Shown piece after piece: positions 12,213 through 24,683 of a stretch of DNA of 64,000 nucleotides. Within the stretch, counting starts at the first letter, position 1, and the number at the start of each line of letters is the position of its first letter. Under the pieces are notes generated by a model. That model made no database searches. It was not told the DNA's origin and saw only the letters and a program-made list of their open reading frames with translations. The stretch is from Cavia porcellus (Eukaryota > Chordata > Mammalia > Rodentia > Caviidae). The DNA lies in assembly GCF_034190915.1 (NCBI RefSeq), contig NW_026947484.1, positions 75,843,482 to 75,907,481 of the forward strand, read 5' to 3'. Made by a program: the position numbers and the translations under genes.

Positions 12213-13330
12213 ATAAGTTTTATAAAGGTGTGCACAGAACATAGGGCGATTCCAAGGAATAGTACTCTACCCCAGGACTAGAAACAGCGTGTTAAAAAAT
12301 AAAATGAGTCACCTTAAAATTTAAATGAGTTTCTTTGAACATTCTATGATTCATGAGTAGGGCACTGCAGATGGGTCAGAGCACCAATGGGAGACCATTC
12401 GAGGAGACTTACAAGGTATTCACAGAAGCAAGATGCAGGAAGTACATTTATTGGTTAAGGTGGCAAGTGCCTAATTAAAATCGAGTTGTCAGATTATGAC
12501 TGTTGAAGTTTAGGCTTTGTTTTTCTGTTTAAATTGAGTTTGGTTTCAGTTTGCTTCCTTGAGAACCCACTGAACCCTTTCTACCGCGCTGGGTATGGAG
12601 TCTGCAGCTGCTAAAAGGCGTGCATGTGCGGGGAAAGGGACTCGTGTGTCCTGCAGAAGAAGAGCTGAGGGACACAGCTGGAGCCTGCGTAATCTGTTGC
12701 ATAAAACAGAATACTAAGGAGCTGCGTTACCTTACTTTTATTGGCCAGCAACTTAGAAAGCAGGCTGGGTTCAGGTGCCATGTTAGAGACAGAGATGAGC
12801 TAGCGAGGGAAACAAATACACAAACAAAAAATAAAAGGCTTCTAAAGTATCTCAGGCTACAGGTGGACCACCTCCAGGCCACCAGTTTTGTAGTAGAAAA
12901 AACTAGAGCCCTATTCAGGTTTCTGCAGCTTCTCAGTACTTTACTGGGCATAATTATGAGGTTAGAGCAATTTTTAAAAGATCTGAGTTTCCGAGAAAAT
13001 GGTTAACATTGGTCATTGTGACCTGTTTGAGAAGGCAAAGAAGATTCTAATGCCATTTTAAAAGAACTGGCCATCTTGATAGCTGAATAGTGGTAGTTAA
13101 CATTTGCTGAGCACCGGGAGTTAGGGACTGTGACCAGCTACCTCACCCTCACATTCTTTCAGTCCGCACCATAATTCAACCAGATGCAAACCGTGATTAT
13201 CCTCACTTTGGAAGGTTTGGAGAAGTTGATTCAATTTCCTGTCTAATTCACTGTTAACATGGATGGAAACAGCACTGGAATCAGGTATAACTGATCACAG
13301 CCCAGCCTGATACTTTTGTGAGTTATTTTA
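12213..13330. other. Intergenic, no gene seen
   Basis: A 128-codon plus-strand frame at 12,620-13,006 has no recognisable domain or splice context and is probably chance. No other signal. Confidence 0.4.
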
Positions 13331-13422
13331 TTTTATTTTTTGCAATATTAGCGATGAAGCCCAAGTTCTTACGTGTGTGCTAGGCAAGCACTTTCCCACT
13401 AGGCTCTACCCCCAGCCCATAA
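13331..13422 (-). repeat. Old ID-like SINE remnant
   Basis: T-rich start, then the reverse complement of an ID body including 'GTGTGCTAGGCAAGCACT' and 'CTACCCCCAGCCC'. Confidence 0.65.
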
Positions 13423-13965
13423 TATCTAACATCCTCCTACATCAACTAACATTTCAGTGGTGTTCTAGAGCCCAGTATGTCAGCCCCAGCCCCAAGGTGC
13501 CATGCAACTAAGAGAGGCAGACAGATCTAGGATTGCACAGAGTGAGATTTATGGGGAGCTTATTGAGACAAGCAAGACCAAATTTGAAAGCTCTAAAGTT
13601 TGAGTCAGAAGGAGGGATTTATGTATTTACTGGTTAGGACAAGAGCGACTTCATTCAAGTGGAATGTACCTGGGTTATCCTGAAGTAATATCCAGGAGTC
13701 AGGTATGCTCCTGGTTCTGGAGTGCAAGTGTAAAGCTCCACAAATCACTCCAGTCGATTGGCCTATTTATAGTTTTCTGGAAACTGTGCAGGGAAAGCCA
13801 ACTAGAGTTGCTCTGGAGCAATCAGGGCAGTTGCAACTCAAGATGCTTGCAGCTGTGTCAAGTGGAGTCTCTACAAGTGACTCAAAGCAAGCTCTCTGGA
13901 GCTATATTTTTATCCATAGGCAATGTCCAAAACAATGAGGTAATGTTATAGTATTTTAAAAACTG
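13423..13965. other. Intergenic, no gene seen
   Basis: Two overlapping plus-strand frames (77 and 95 codons) without recognisable domains. No repeat recognised. Confidence 0.4.
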
Positions 13966-14401
13966 GCTTCTTAGGTACTTTTTATTATTGGGGAAAACAA
14001 AATACTTAAAACCCAAAGCTACAAAAAGAAAGGTTTATTTAGCTCATAGTTTGTAGAGGTTTTAGTCCATACTTGGCTGGTTCCAAGGCAGGGTGGCATG
14101 GCAGAGGGGCATCACAGAAGAGAAACAGCTCATGACAGACAACGATAGAAGGCAGCAAGCTACAAGCAACAGTAGCAGCTTCTTTTTATCCCTTTATATT
14201 TTACCTAAGCTGCCCATCTTTAGGGCAAGGAGCACTCACTCCTAGATCTATGCCAAACCACTCAGTGGACTAATTTAGTAATCACCCACCCTTAATCCCA
14301 GCATCACACACTGAAGGTCCAGCCACCTCTGAAAAAGCCCCACCTATGACTTCATGAAGCTTTGGTGGGGGTAGGACACCTAAACACAAACCATAACACT
14401 G
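13966..14401 (+). repeat. URR1-like rodent repeat (probable non-autonomous hAT), copy 1
   Basis: It shares with the copies at 15.75, 24.68 and 43.27 kb the sequence of a CTTAG(G/T)TACTTT start, a block like 'AAAGGTTTATTTAGC', 'TAGTTTGTAGAGGTTTTAGTCC', and a 3' end of 'AACCATAACACTG'. The layout matches what I recall of the rodent URR1 hAT-derived family. The family name is from memory. Membership of a common four-copy family is directly visible. Confidence 0.6.
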
Positions 14402-15747
14402 GTTAATTCTGAGAGGATGTTCCAATGCTACAGGATAAATAGAAAATGTATTCAAAAGAATTTTCTTGATTGACTCAATTCTGCTTTTAAGAACTCTTTG
14501 AAGCACAAAAATTATCCATATGCCTTGGCAGAGGTAATTACTGGGTGTTTAACCATCTTTCCGGACTGTCGAGTCCAGTTTGTCTCCACTGGCTTTGTAG
14601 TCCAGGGGTTTCTTTGCAGCCAGGGTACCATCTCAGAAAGGTAGAGACCGGTTTCTACCGTCCACGAGAGGGCGCTAGAGTTCCCTGGACAGGACCCAGT
14701 TAGCCATCCAGAGACCCAAACAAACATAACATGACCACTAGAGGAGACAGTGAGGCCTCTCTGCTTCCTTGTAGGAGATTCAAATTTATAATGGGCCCTG
14801 AGGTTATCATTTTAAAAACGCTTTCATCTATGAACAATACTTTATCCTATATGAATAGTGCCAATGAAAAATTCACTCTACCGACTTAGAATATTCACTT
14901 TGGCTCAGCATTTCCATCTCTTGTGGCCAGTCTGATATCAGTCGGTAATTGCAAAGAGGCCTAGGTACGGGTGTGCCTGGTAGGAAACACATTTTCCTCC
15001 GCTTAGTCTATTCATAAACTTTTGCGGGATATACTAAATCTGTTAATGCCTACCATGCTTCAAGAATGCAAGTTGATCGCAAACACTGCAAAATATCTGT
15101 GTCTTGTCATTTCTCTTTGAGGGAGCTGGAGTTAATTCAGAATGTACAAAGATAACAAGAGAGGTCATGTCAGGATGAAAGTAGCCCACACACTCCCCTA
15201 ATGAGTCATCTCTGTTCTGCAGGAGCTGTCCCGTCTACTACCACCCCCTAAAGACTCATTTGGAAAATAGCAGTGTGCATTATCAGTCTATTGAAAAGAG
15301 CTCTGTGGTGGTTAATATAATGACAATCATGATTACATGGGGATTTATTTTTCAAGTACATTTTTGTGCATGTACTAAGAACACATTCTATAAATGATAC
15401 ACTTTACACTTTTATACAAACAGTAGTGGGGTTGGAAAAGGTTCAAGATGTTCTTCAACATGGAGTAAATAATAAGCCCCAACTTATAAAGGATGCTGAG
15501 GACTGTATTCCTTGATAAGGAAGGATGGTGGAAATATACTATTAAGTTTTTTAAATGTAGGATTAAAATGTAAGCCAATTTCTGGCATATATATTGGCAG
15601 AAAGTCTGAAGATATATCTTACAGTGATTATCTCTGGTTAGTAGAATTGTGATATTTTGTTTATATTTCTTTCCTTTTTATTCATCTCTATTTGATATTT
15701 TTTACCTGACCATAGGTTGCATGTATAATTTTTAAAACATTTACCAA
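14402..15747. other. Intergenic, no gene seen
   Basis: No supported gene. Minus-strand frames at 14,282-14,727 overlap the previous repeat and have no domain. Confidence 0.4.
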
Positions 15748-16170
15748 ATGTCTTAGTTACTTTCCTCATTGCTGAGACAAAATATGTGACACCCAAAGTT
15801 AAAGGAGAAAAGGTTTAGTTAGCCCACAGTTTGTAGAGGTTTCAGTCCAGAGTCATCTGGTTCCAGACCAGGGCAGATGGCAGAGGGGCATTGCAGGAGA
15901 GAAACAGTTCATGGTGGGGCAGGTGGAAGGCGGTAGCAGCAAGCAGTGGAGTCTTCTTTCGTCCCTTTATATTCTATTCAGTTTGTAAGACTGGTGATGG
16001 ATGCCACCCGCACCCCAGATGGGGATTCCATTACCCATGCCCTGAATCTCAGCATCACACCCTTAACCCACATTCACACACCCTAGATCTGGCCACTTTC
16101 AAAACTCCCCACCTAGGATCACATGAGGCTTTGAGGGAACATCTAGATACTGCACGAGCCATAGCACCCA
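15748..16170 (+). repeat. URR1-like rodent repeat, copy 2
   Basis: Starts 'TGTCTTAGTTACTTTCCTCA', then 'GCTGAGACAAAATATGTGACA', and ends near 'GAGCCATAGCACC'. It aligns by eye with copies 1, 3 and 4. The 100-codon frame inside it is not a gene. Confidence 0.65.
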
Positions 16171-17867
16171 AGAATGTACTTTCTATCTTTTGAATCTCGA
16201 GACTTCTGTATTAAAGTCTTCTGACCATTTAAAACAGTTTGTTCTCAAAACAATATGATTTCTATCCATTTGCTCTTTTCCTAAATCCCAAGGCTAAGTA
16301 AGGAATTGACCAGATAGAATCGCAGCGTTCACTAATATAGTTCCCTCCCTCACTTCAGGATGACATTCCCACCTCTATAAACTGCACCTGGTCAAAGCTC
16401 TCTCTTCCAGCCCTCTCCAATCATCCTCTTTCCCATCTTACTCTATTTTCTGTTTAGGTCTACTGCCTTATATAACTTTTATTTCTGGCCTCATCTCTTA
16501 ACACCCTCATCTTTCAGGCCTATTCCAAAGTCTTCTTCATCCAGAGTCTTTGCTGAAGTTCAACAGGACATGAGCTCTCCAGGGCTTCAAGGAGGGAGCA
16601 ATAAAGCCAGATGGAGTCGCTTATGTCCCCTACCTTTCCCAGATGCCTCTGGAGCCTTTGAACAAGGCCACATCTGCAGATGGCGAGCCTCCTCACCCCC
16701 ACCCCACAGCTACAGTGGCATGCATAAAATCAAGCAACATGATTTGGCTCAAAAGTCACACAAAAAGCAAGTATTTGCTATGTACAGAACTAACACATTC
16801 TGTTAGAACTCAGGTAGGATTGGGAAGTGGACATCTCACAGGCAAATCGGAGCACATCACACTTCCCGGTGTTATAGACAAGGTTTGCCATGGCTGATAG
16901 AGCACAGCCAGGGAAGGTGGGCCAAGTGGCATCCACACAGGACCAGGGCGACCAGCTCCACCTGCAGGTCCCCCAGTGCAAACAGGGCTGTCCTAACACC
17001 TCTGCGTCTTCTTTCCTCTGCCATGACACCAGCCCTGGCCTCTGCTGTCCTGGCCTATGGACACGGGGTTCCACAGGACAACTAGAGAGCAGCTCTTGCT
17101 AGGTTCCTCTGTTCCCTTCACTCCAGAAGATGTGGAAACTCTCCAGTGGTCCATGAGCACTTTCTTTCCCTGTTTCCTGGTTTGACTTGTGGGGCTGCCA
17201 TTTTCTCCCACTTCCTGAGCTCCTCTCTGGTGCCTCAGCTGGGATCCCCTCAGGCAGGCCGTGGAAACTTCCTCGGGGTGATAAGGGGCTCTGTGGGCAC
17301 TCCTGTGTAGAGAGAGGCAGAATCTGGCTCCAGCCCGTGCTGCTCACGAGTCCTCCCGCACCCCATGTGCCCTCCCCTCTGTCTTCCATCTGGAGCCACC
17401 TTCGGGCTGTCCACTGCTGCCTTCCTGCAGGCCGGCTGAGGGCTTTACCCACCGGGGGCCTTCTCAGCCCATCCCCGCACACTTGCAGCACTGGGCCACA
17501 CTATCGTTCATCTAAGCCAAGGCCAGAGCTATGAGTGAGCCCACGAGATTTAGTCAGGCCACTGGGTCCAGGCTGTGCCACCCTGGTTACCTAACACAGC
17601 AGAGTTTCCTTGGTTTACTCAGCTGAGAATAATCCTTGAACCTAATCAGAGTGTGTTGAGAATTAAACGAACTGAGACAGAGTCCCTGCTACATAATAAG
17701 AACTTTGTAAATGTTAGCTTGTTTCTCCACAGCATGTACAGTCATTTCTCAGTATCTGTGGAGGAGCTAGCTCCAACACAGCCACCCCCTTAAGAAACTG
17801 AATGCTCCTTACATAAAATGGTATAGTATTTGCATATAACCTACACACATTTCTTATATAATTTGAA
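16171..17867. other. Intergenic, GC-richer stretch, no gene called
   Basis: The block at 16,850-17,530 is GC-richer and open for 66-130 codons on both strands, which is what GC richness produces by chance. I recognise no domain or exon. A noncoding transcript or regulatory block is possible but unsupported. Confidence 0.4.
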
Positions 17868-17941
17868 TCTTTCTTTTCTTTTCTTTCTTTTCCTTCCTTC
17901 CTTTCTTCCTTCCCTCTCTCCTTCCTTCCTTCCTTTCTTTT
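17868..17941. repeat. (TTCC/TTTC)n pure-pyrimidine tract
   Basis: Seventy-four consecutive pyrimidines directly upstream of a minus-strand B1, so it may be the B1's expanded tail seen in reverse complement. Confidence 0.9.
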
Positions 17942-18065
17942 GACCTTCTGAAGCAAGGATTCTTTATGTAGTCCTCCAGGTGGTCTTGAATTCACTATGT
18001 CTCCAATCAGGCTTTTCCTGCCTCTGCTTCCCAAGTGCTGGGATGTGCCACCAAATCCAGTTTTC
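17942..18065 (-). repeat. B1-type SINE, diverged
   Basis: The reverse complement of a B1 is seen: 'TGTAGTCCTCCAGGTGGTCT', 'TCCCAAGTGCTGGGATG' and a final 'CCACCAAATCCAG'. There are several indels. Confidence 0.75.
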
Positions 18066-18680
18066 TTATATTTATGCAAATGGTTGTTATACTGCATCAT
18101 TTAGAAAGTAATGACAAGAAAAAGGGTACATGTTCAAATACAATTTTTCAACAATTTTCTATATGTGTTTGGTCAACTCTACAGATGTGGATCACTGAGA
18201 CAGAGGGCTGACTGTACTTTTCAATTTAGTATATCCTTATCTAACTTTCTGCAGTTTATATCCTGTCATCCTACTGTTATTAGGATGCTTCAAATGCTAC
18301 AACTGAGCTACTGACAGTGCCCTTTTGTAGTCTCCATAGCACTTGGTTACCTTTACACCAGAAGCTCTTAATTTCTTACTGTTGGACACAGTATACAATA
18401 TAACAGTTTGCAAAATAGATCACACCAAACTACAAGTCACAAGTCATTGTGACTCTCCCAGCTTCTCATGCAGTTAGACTTTGGGGCAACACAACTCACC
18501 CTACACGCAGTGGGCCCCAGACAATGATGAAATGTTTTCTCAAGATGCTGAGAGTTGACTGGGGAGTCCTCTGTTTGTCCACCAGTCTCAGCTGGAGGGT
18601 GTGTGGGGCTGGGAGGTCCACGATGGCCTCACTCTTGTCTGGGAGTTGGTTCAGTTGGTCTCTTGCTCTTTCTTCACATG
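18066..18680. other. Intergenic, no gene seen
   Basis: No supported gene. Confidence 0.4.
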
Positions 18681-18980
18681 ACTTTTAGTTTCTTTTTTTA
18701 CTTGTATGTATGTGTGCACATAATAATTACATTCATCTTGAAGAATTGATACATATGTACACCCCATGCCTTCTTCACGCTATCTCCCCGCGTCTCCAAC
18801 ACCTTTTGCATCTCCAACTGGACAGACCGAGCATCTTCACAGCATGGCAAGGGGCTGATCTCAGGGTGGTTTGCATAATCATTAATTCATTCTGCATTGA
18901 AGGCATTCAGATTTCTCCCAAGTGTTTACTGCAGAGAATGCGGTTATGAATGTCTCGTGCATAGGTCCTCGTGAACAGAA
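18681..18980 (-). mobile_element. Probable LINE-1 3' end fragment
   Basis: The T-rich start and 'ATAATAATTACATTCATCTTG' block resemble the tracts at about 2,600 and 20,260. The following 'AGAGAATGCGGTTATGAATG' and 'ATAGGTCCTCGTGAACAGAA' blocks look like reverse-complement L1 3' sequence. Boundaries are uncertain. Confidence 0.5.
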
Positions 18981-19589
18981 TTTCATGCAGGATAAGCACT
19001 TCCTTGATTCTGGGCCCAGCGCTATGTGAAGCCTACACGACTCTCAAGGTGTAGGCTTTGGGATTTGTCTGATGTCACTTTGCCACGTTCTATTGATTGA
19101 AACAAGTCACAAGGGCAGGCTGGTTCAAGGGTGGAAAAAAGAAGTCACCACTTGGAGGAAGAGTGGCAGAGTCCCCCTGCAAACAGAATGTAGACAGACA
19201 ACCCTGATTTTTAGGGGCCATTGTTATAACCACCCACTACACATAATTAGATCTCATTTCGTGAGATCTATGCTCTTAATAACCCTTTTTATCCTGTTTT
19301 ATAGTTTAATAAAGGAATCGACTAGCATTTATTGTTTAACCCTCACAACAATACAAATGATTACTGTCTTTAAAATGTAGAACAGAATGCTAAAATGATA
19401 AAGCTCCTTAGGTTCTGCAACCAGTTAATAACAATTATACCAGTGGGACAATTCTCTTTTCCTAGGATGAAGTACTTGTCATACAAAAACTGCATCTCCA
19501 TTTCCACATGACCATGCCTTCTGGATAATAGTCATCCGCATTTGCATCTGTCACTGTCCGTGGATAGAGTTGTACAGTTATCACATAGG
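18981..19589. other. Intergenic, no gene seen
   Basis: No supported gene. A 102-codon frame at 19,072-19,380 has no recognisable domain. Confidence 0.4.
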
Positions 19590-19680
19590 TTATTTTTTCC
19601 CACCTAGGGCTGAAGATTGAATGTAGGATCCCCACTTGCTAGGCAAGTACTCTGCCGCTGCACTATACCCCCAGTCCTCT
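19590..19680 (-). repeat. Old ID-like SINE remnant
   Basis: The reverse complement of an ID body with 'CTTGCTAGGCAAGTACTCTG' and 'CTATACCCCCAGTCC'. Confidence 0.65.
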
Positions 19681-20250
19681 CTATAGACTTTTATGCATAA
19701 ATAACAAATATGATATTTCATTGTTTCTATAGCATATGTGGATTTTTTCATATTTTCTTATTTATGAGATTGAGATTTTTTTCACAATGGAGTCATATAG
19801 CAGCTGGTGGGAGGTGGACGGTGTAATTAACTGTCACTGTCAGCATCACAAGTACCAGGGACAGACGTGCCGAATGGTGTTAGATTGTGGGGTGAATTGC
19901 AAACACAATACTGGGGATCTCTTCTGACCTGCAGCAGCCTCACATAACTGTGAGGACTCAGGCAGTGACACATTGGAAATGATGGCAGTGTTCCACAAGC
20001 AGTAACTGAAAGTAGGTTAGCTACAGTCAACAGCACAGCTACAAGCCCGGCACCCGGCTCTTCTTTTATAGATTCTGTTTTTAGAAAGGTGATAACACCA
20101 ATAGCTGGAGGGAAGGCTTGTGGTGTGGCAAAATACAGACGCTGGAGAAGGATTAAGAGAAGTCTTACTTTAAATGTAAAAAAAAATTGGGAATCACCTT
20201 AACTGATTTATTTCACTTACATTTTCCTCTTTAATGAATGTGAAATATAC
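19681..20250. other. Intergenic, no gene seen
   Basis: No supported gene or repeat. Confidence 0.4.
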
Positions 20251-20720
20251 GTGCTTTTATTTTTTTAATTTCTATTTTTATTAATACCTGTCTCCAGTAT
20301 ATATGATTACATTCTTTGTAGTTGGTGGTACTGGTACAGAACACATTCTCATTTTTTACTGTGCCCTCCCGTCCCCCCTCCCATTGTACAGATCTATATA
20401 CCTGTTTACTATTGCCTCTCATTTATCATGCTCTATGTTATATTTCTACTTTGAGTTTCTCATATAGAAGAAATCATGTGATATTTCAACTTGCATGTCT
20501 AATTTATTTCATTTAGATTTGTGGTCTCAAGGTGCATCGCTTTTCCTTTAGATCACTCAAATTCATCCTTCCTTTTAGGAGAACAGTGCTCCGCTGTGGG
20601 TAAATAGCACATTTTCTTCCTCATCATTTGCCTCTGTATCCATGTGATTCCCTCCGGGATAACAGGCATCCTGAATTTATTCCTCGTTCCCAGTGCATAG
20701 ACTTATGTATTTTTACATAG
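20251..20720 (-). mobile_element. Probable LINE-1 3' end fragment
   Basis: The 'TTTTATTAATACCTGT' start and 'GATTACATTCTTTG' block parallel the L1 3'-UTR-like tracts at 2.6 and 36.57 kb. The rest is diverged and the boundary uncertain. Confidence 0.45.
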
Positions 20721-21576
20721 AATTTTCTTTTCTTATATAACAATAGGAATCACATAAACACATAATATTTAATCAGTCTCTTTACAGGCTGCACTATTAT
20801 GATCCTATTTTATAGATGAATGACATATTTTATAAAGGCATTATCTAGACGATTCATAGAATGGTTCATTATCAATGTTCCTTGACACCATGCCATAAAG
20901 ACTTCAGATAAAAAGACATTGGCTGCTCCTTCTTTTAAAATCATATTCATTACTCTTTACTTGTATAAACATGCCAACAAAGCCCTCAGAGCACTGCATT
21001 AAATACACTGCATTCAATCTTTCACTAATGAAAGAGAAGCAGTGAGGTGATTTGCCTACCTGTTAGTGACCAAAGGTGAGATGCAACGTTACAGGTTCTG
21101 ATCTTACCTACCCCTAACGTTTGCATCCCCTAAGGTGCAGGTCTAAGGAAGATGAGCCTTTGGAGACCTGGGACAGATCTCAAACTGTCCTCATTATCCA
21201 GTTGTGAGGACTGTGTAAGATATCAGTGACAATGTCTGGTTGGTTTCAGCAATTATTGGTTGCCATTATTAAATCATGAAGTAGCTATTATTAGTATTCT
21301 CCTTGGGAAAGGTTACTGTCTATCCCATGGTTGTGGAAACTGTGCTCCATTCACTACACAATCACAAGGATCGCAGTCTAGGGACTTCATACATTCTTGT
21401 TAAATCTGAGTTAACATAATTGTAAGCTAACATAATCTACTCATGCATTGGATAATTGGGACTATTTGTGTACATTTTGACCTCATTTCTTTTCCTTGAT
21501 CCAATTAAGTTCATTTCTTCCCAAGCTCTGATCCCTGACTGTCTCCAATTTTCATCCCCTTTCCTTCCTTTTGGAC
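20721..21576. other. Intergenic, no gene seen
   Basis: No supported gene. Confidence 0.4.
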
Positions 21577-21666
21577 TTTTGCTATTGTTTTGGGAGCCAG
21601 TAACTCAACTTGGGGCTTTGTGCCTACTAAGTACATGCGTTACCACTGAGCACCATCTAAGCCCTA
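21577..21666 (-). repeat. Old ID-like SINE remnant
   Basis: The reverse complement of an ID body is recognisable in 'CTACTAAGTACATGCGTTAC' and 'CACTGAGCACCATCTAAGCC'. The 119-codon frame over it (21,456-21,815) has no domain and is probably chance. Confidence 0.55.
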
Positions 21667-22100
21667 GACTTTCAAACTTCTTAAGCTTGATCAAGATTTC
21701 TATAAGGAGTGTCAGCCTCTTGTTTTTGCTTGCCTCTATAAAGGTGCTTTCCCCACATGTCACCTTGAAAAAAATGTTACTACTGGCCTCACTGATTTCT
21801 GTAAATATTAGATAGCTTTGTCACATGTGGTACCCTGGGCCCTGGAGACACACAGTAAAGAAGCTCCCTGGCTTTTGTGGGGCTGGGCTGGCATTCCATG
21901 CTACGTGCTCCGTTCATTTATTGGGTCCCAGAGGTATAGCTCTAAGATGCTATAATCTGACCAACACCATAGGCATCATTACCTGTCTTGATGTGTGTTT
22001 TTCAAGCCCTTCAGGAATTTTTATACTTTGTTAAATATTGAGGAGCATAGTGCTTCACTTTCTGTTCCACAGTCCTAAATTGATGCTGTGTGTGTGTATG
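21667..22100. other. Intergenic, no gene seen
   Basis: No supported gene. Confidence 0.4.
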
Positions 22101-22220
22101 AAATACACTGAGCTGGAGCTGGGGATTTAGCTCAGCGGCATAAGTGTCTGCCTTGCAAGCAGGCAGTCGTGAGTTCAATCCCCGGTACCGATAAAAAAAA
22201 AAAAAAAAATACACTGAGCT
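22101..22220 (+). repeat. Young ID-type SINE with target-site duplication
   Basis: The same tRNA-Ala(UGC)-like head as at 11.87 kb starts near 22,115 and ends in an A tail to about 22,206. A perfect 14-bp duplication, aaatacactgagct, flanks it at 22,101-22,114 and 22,207-22,220. Its head differs from the first copy at only a few positions. Confidence 0.95.
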
Positions 22221-22643
22221 ACATCCCCAGCCTTTAATTGATGATCTGAACATCAAATGGCTCTCACCAGAGAGTTCAGGTAAATTGCATTTTGTTCTCT
22301 GATGTCTGATGCCCCCTGCACTAGGCTTTTCCCTCTGCAGTTAAACAATGAGCTCTTGAAAGATCATCCCTGTTGCAGCTCCATGGTGATGCGACAATAT
22401 ACCCCAAAGCTCTTTCACAGCTCTCCTTGGACACACTGATACCACTTCATATTCTAGGCACTGAGTATTTTAGAAGATGCCATCACAGTTTTGTCTCATT
22501 ACACTAGTGCCCCGTGAGTAAAATAAGTGACCTGATAGTCCCAACCTTTTTAAACTTAAGCTTTTTACTCGGTAAATGATTATTGAAGCAGTCTCTACAA
22601 CTTGATTACTCTTCTTCACTTCCTGTGTGTGTCTGTCAGAAAT
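22221..22643. other. Intergenic, no gene seen
   Basis: No supported gene. Confidence 0.4.
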
Positions 22644-22818
22644 GCCAGCCAGGGAAGTGTGCTCAGCTCTAGAGGCAGAGGCAGGAGGATCACAAGTCCG
22701 AGCTCAGCCTGGGCCACTTAGTGAGATCCTGTCTCAAAAAGCAAAGAAGGACTAGCAATGTAGCTCAGTGCAGTTTCCTAGGTTCAATCCCCAGTGCTGA
22801 AAACAAAAACTAAAACAA
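22644..22818 (+). repeat. B1-ID dimeric SINE
   Basis: A B1-like left unit ('AGAGGCAGAGGCAGGAGGAT', 'CAGCCTGGGCCACTTAGTGA', 'GATCCTGTCTCAAAAAGC') runs into an ID-like right unit ('AATGTAGCTCAGTGCAG', 'GGTTCAATCCCCAGTGCTG') and an A-rich tail. This is the 7SL-plus-tRNA chimeric layout of rodent B1-dID elements. Confidence 0.8.
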
Positions 22819-23310
22819 ACCCCAACTTCAAAGACTTCACATTATTTATAATGAAATTTAACACAATTTGAATATTTAAAAGCATGTTAATAGCCATAAA
22901 TCACAGTACAAATTTCCCCAAACTCTGTAATTTTATAGAACTGTATGAAAATACAGGTGTTGCCAACAAATCTACATTTAAGAGTTGGATGCTCCCAGTC
23001 ATCCTGCTTTCACAGCCTGCCCTTCCGTAGGTGCACACATGAATTGAGGAGAAAGCTTTTCTCGCCCTCCTGCATTTGTGTAACAAGACTGCAGCTCGCA
23101 TAGCACTTACTACGTCCAGCTCTCGCCTGTGCCCTTGACATAGGTTGGCACATTTAAACTGCACAGCAACCTCGTGAGGCAGGTACTGTTTTTATCCCTG
23201 CAGAAGCTGAGGCTCAAGGATATCGGAACATCTTATGCAAAATCTCCCCTTCATGATATTGGGCACAGCCAAGGATCACCTTGGTGATTAGGTAACTACT
23301 TTTTTTAACT
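22819..23310. other. Intergenic, no gene seen
   Basis: No supported gene. The 87-codon minus-strand frame at 22,901-23,164 has no domain. Confidence 0.4.
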
Positions 23311-24200
23311 TGATTCGGCCTTTTTTTTTTTTTTCTTTTAGAATCTAGAGAATTTATTGAGAGAAAGAAAGCTTCTGTCTAAAAGGGACAGAGAGGGCCT
23401 GAAAAGTAGGGTGCCCACCAACTCCACGTTTCAAGGGTGTTTTACTGGGCAAAGCCACAAGGTGAGTTGGCACTGAACTATAATGAAACAATAAGATTAC
23501 AAGTATAGTCACTTGGGTAACATTAAGCCTGAAAGAATTTTGCCCTAGAATAAATTACAGGATATTATGGTGGTGGTGTAACATAGAAGAAAGCCAGAGC
23601 AGGACACTTGCCCTGACGGCCACTTCCTCCTTCTTCCCCTTCAGCCCAATACAACTTCCTCCTTTCTTTCCCTGTAGTTGCAAATAAAGTTCCAATCAGT
23701 TCCTCACACATCATAAGAAAGTTCCAATCAGTTCCTCACATGTCATAAATGCCCATCCCAAGTGCCACCTCTGGTCAAAGGTCACACACACCCTAACCCC
23801 CTGTAACCAGTGGAGGAAAAAGGCAAACTGTTGCGGGTTATGGGTTCCTCTTGGCATCCTCAAATAGAGGCCATTTTCACTTTTTCTTTTATTCTCCTTC
23901 TCTATTGTGCCAGACATCTCTAGCAGATCCATTGGGAAATCATAGGATAGCTGTGAGGTGGGACTAAACTGTGGTCATCTGATAAGTATACAACAAGTAT
24001 AGTCCCTTGGGTAATGTTGATTAAACAGGGATCGAAGGGGGAACAATCACATAGCACCTGCAGAGGGACAGACAAGGACTTCCCTGGAAGGGGTGGGTTA
24101 AGGAGCTTTGGTTCTCCACCCCAAGGAGTTTGATGCCTACTTAGAATATTACTCACGGCTGTTCATTCCTCGGGGAAGTATATGGCTGAGTTCTTCATTT
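23311..24200 (-). repeat. Candidate ERV LTR or LTR-bearing remnant
   Basis: On the minus strand there is an AATAAA-like signal (TCTCAATAAATTCTC) near 23,350 and a 32-bp tandem duplication at about 23,686-23,750 (unit begins AAAGTTCCAATCAGTTCCTC), resembling LTR U3 repeats. The AATAAA segment has a second copy near 26,710 in the same orientation. LTR ends were not pinned down. Confidence 0.4.
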
Positions 24201-24683
24201 TCTTGAAGTCTGGCCTTCAGTTAATGTGCCTCCAGCCACAGTTGTCTCTGCATGGACTTTCAGAAGGCCCAGCCCTGTCTTACTGCTTACAAAATCAGCC
24301 TAACTAAGCTACATTTTCCCCTGTGAAGAAGTACCCCTAACTGCCCTGAGAGGACAAGGGTCAGAGATGGATCTGGCTACTTTCAGTTGGAGAGGGTTGT
24401 AGTTGTGATCAGCAGTCAGAGATACTCCACAGGGGTCTATCTAAAAACCCTCACTAAGTGCCAGGCATTCTTATCTTGGGTATATGCACAACTTAAGTCC
24501 GTGAAACACTTCTAGACCGTTGATGCTGCAGGTGGGGTAAGTTTAATATTTCTGCCTTATAATCATGCAAATCCTGGTATGCATCTTCCTATCCATCCAG
24601 AGGGCAGTGAGGGCCACAGATTGGTTCTACAGGACCAATGAGTGCCATTGGGGGCTTCCCATCTAATTCTGGGGTGACTAAGC
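24201..24683. other. Intergenic, possibly interior of the candidate ERV
   Basis: No frame of note and no recognised retroviral motif. It could be decayed internal sequence. Confidence 0.3.

Noticed and set aside
17099..17534. 130- and 115-codon frames on opposite strands
   Set aside because: Mutually exclusive frames in GC-richer DNA, no domain.
22125..22190. Second tRNA-Ala-like sequence
   Set aside because: SINE with tail and 14-bp duplication; its B box also carries a change (GTTCAATCC).
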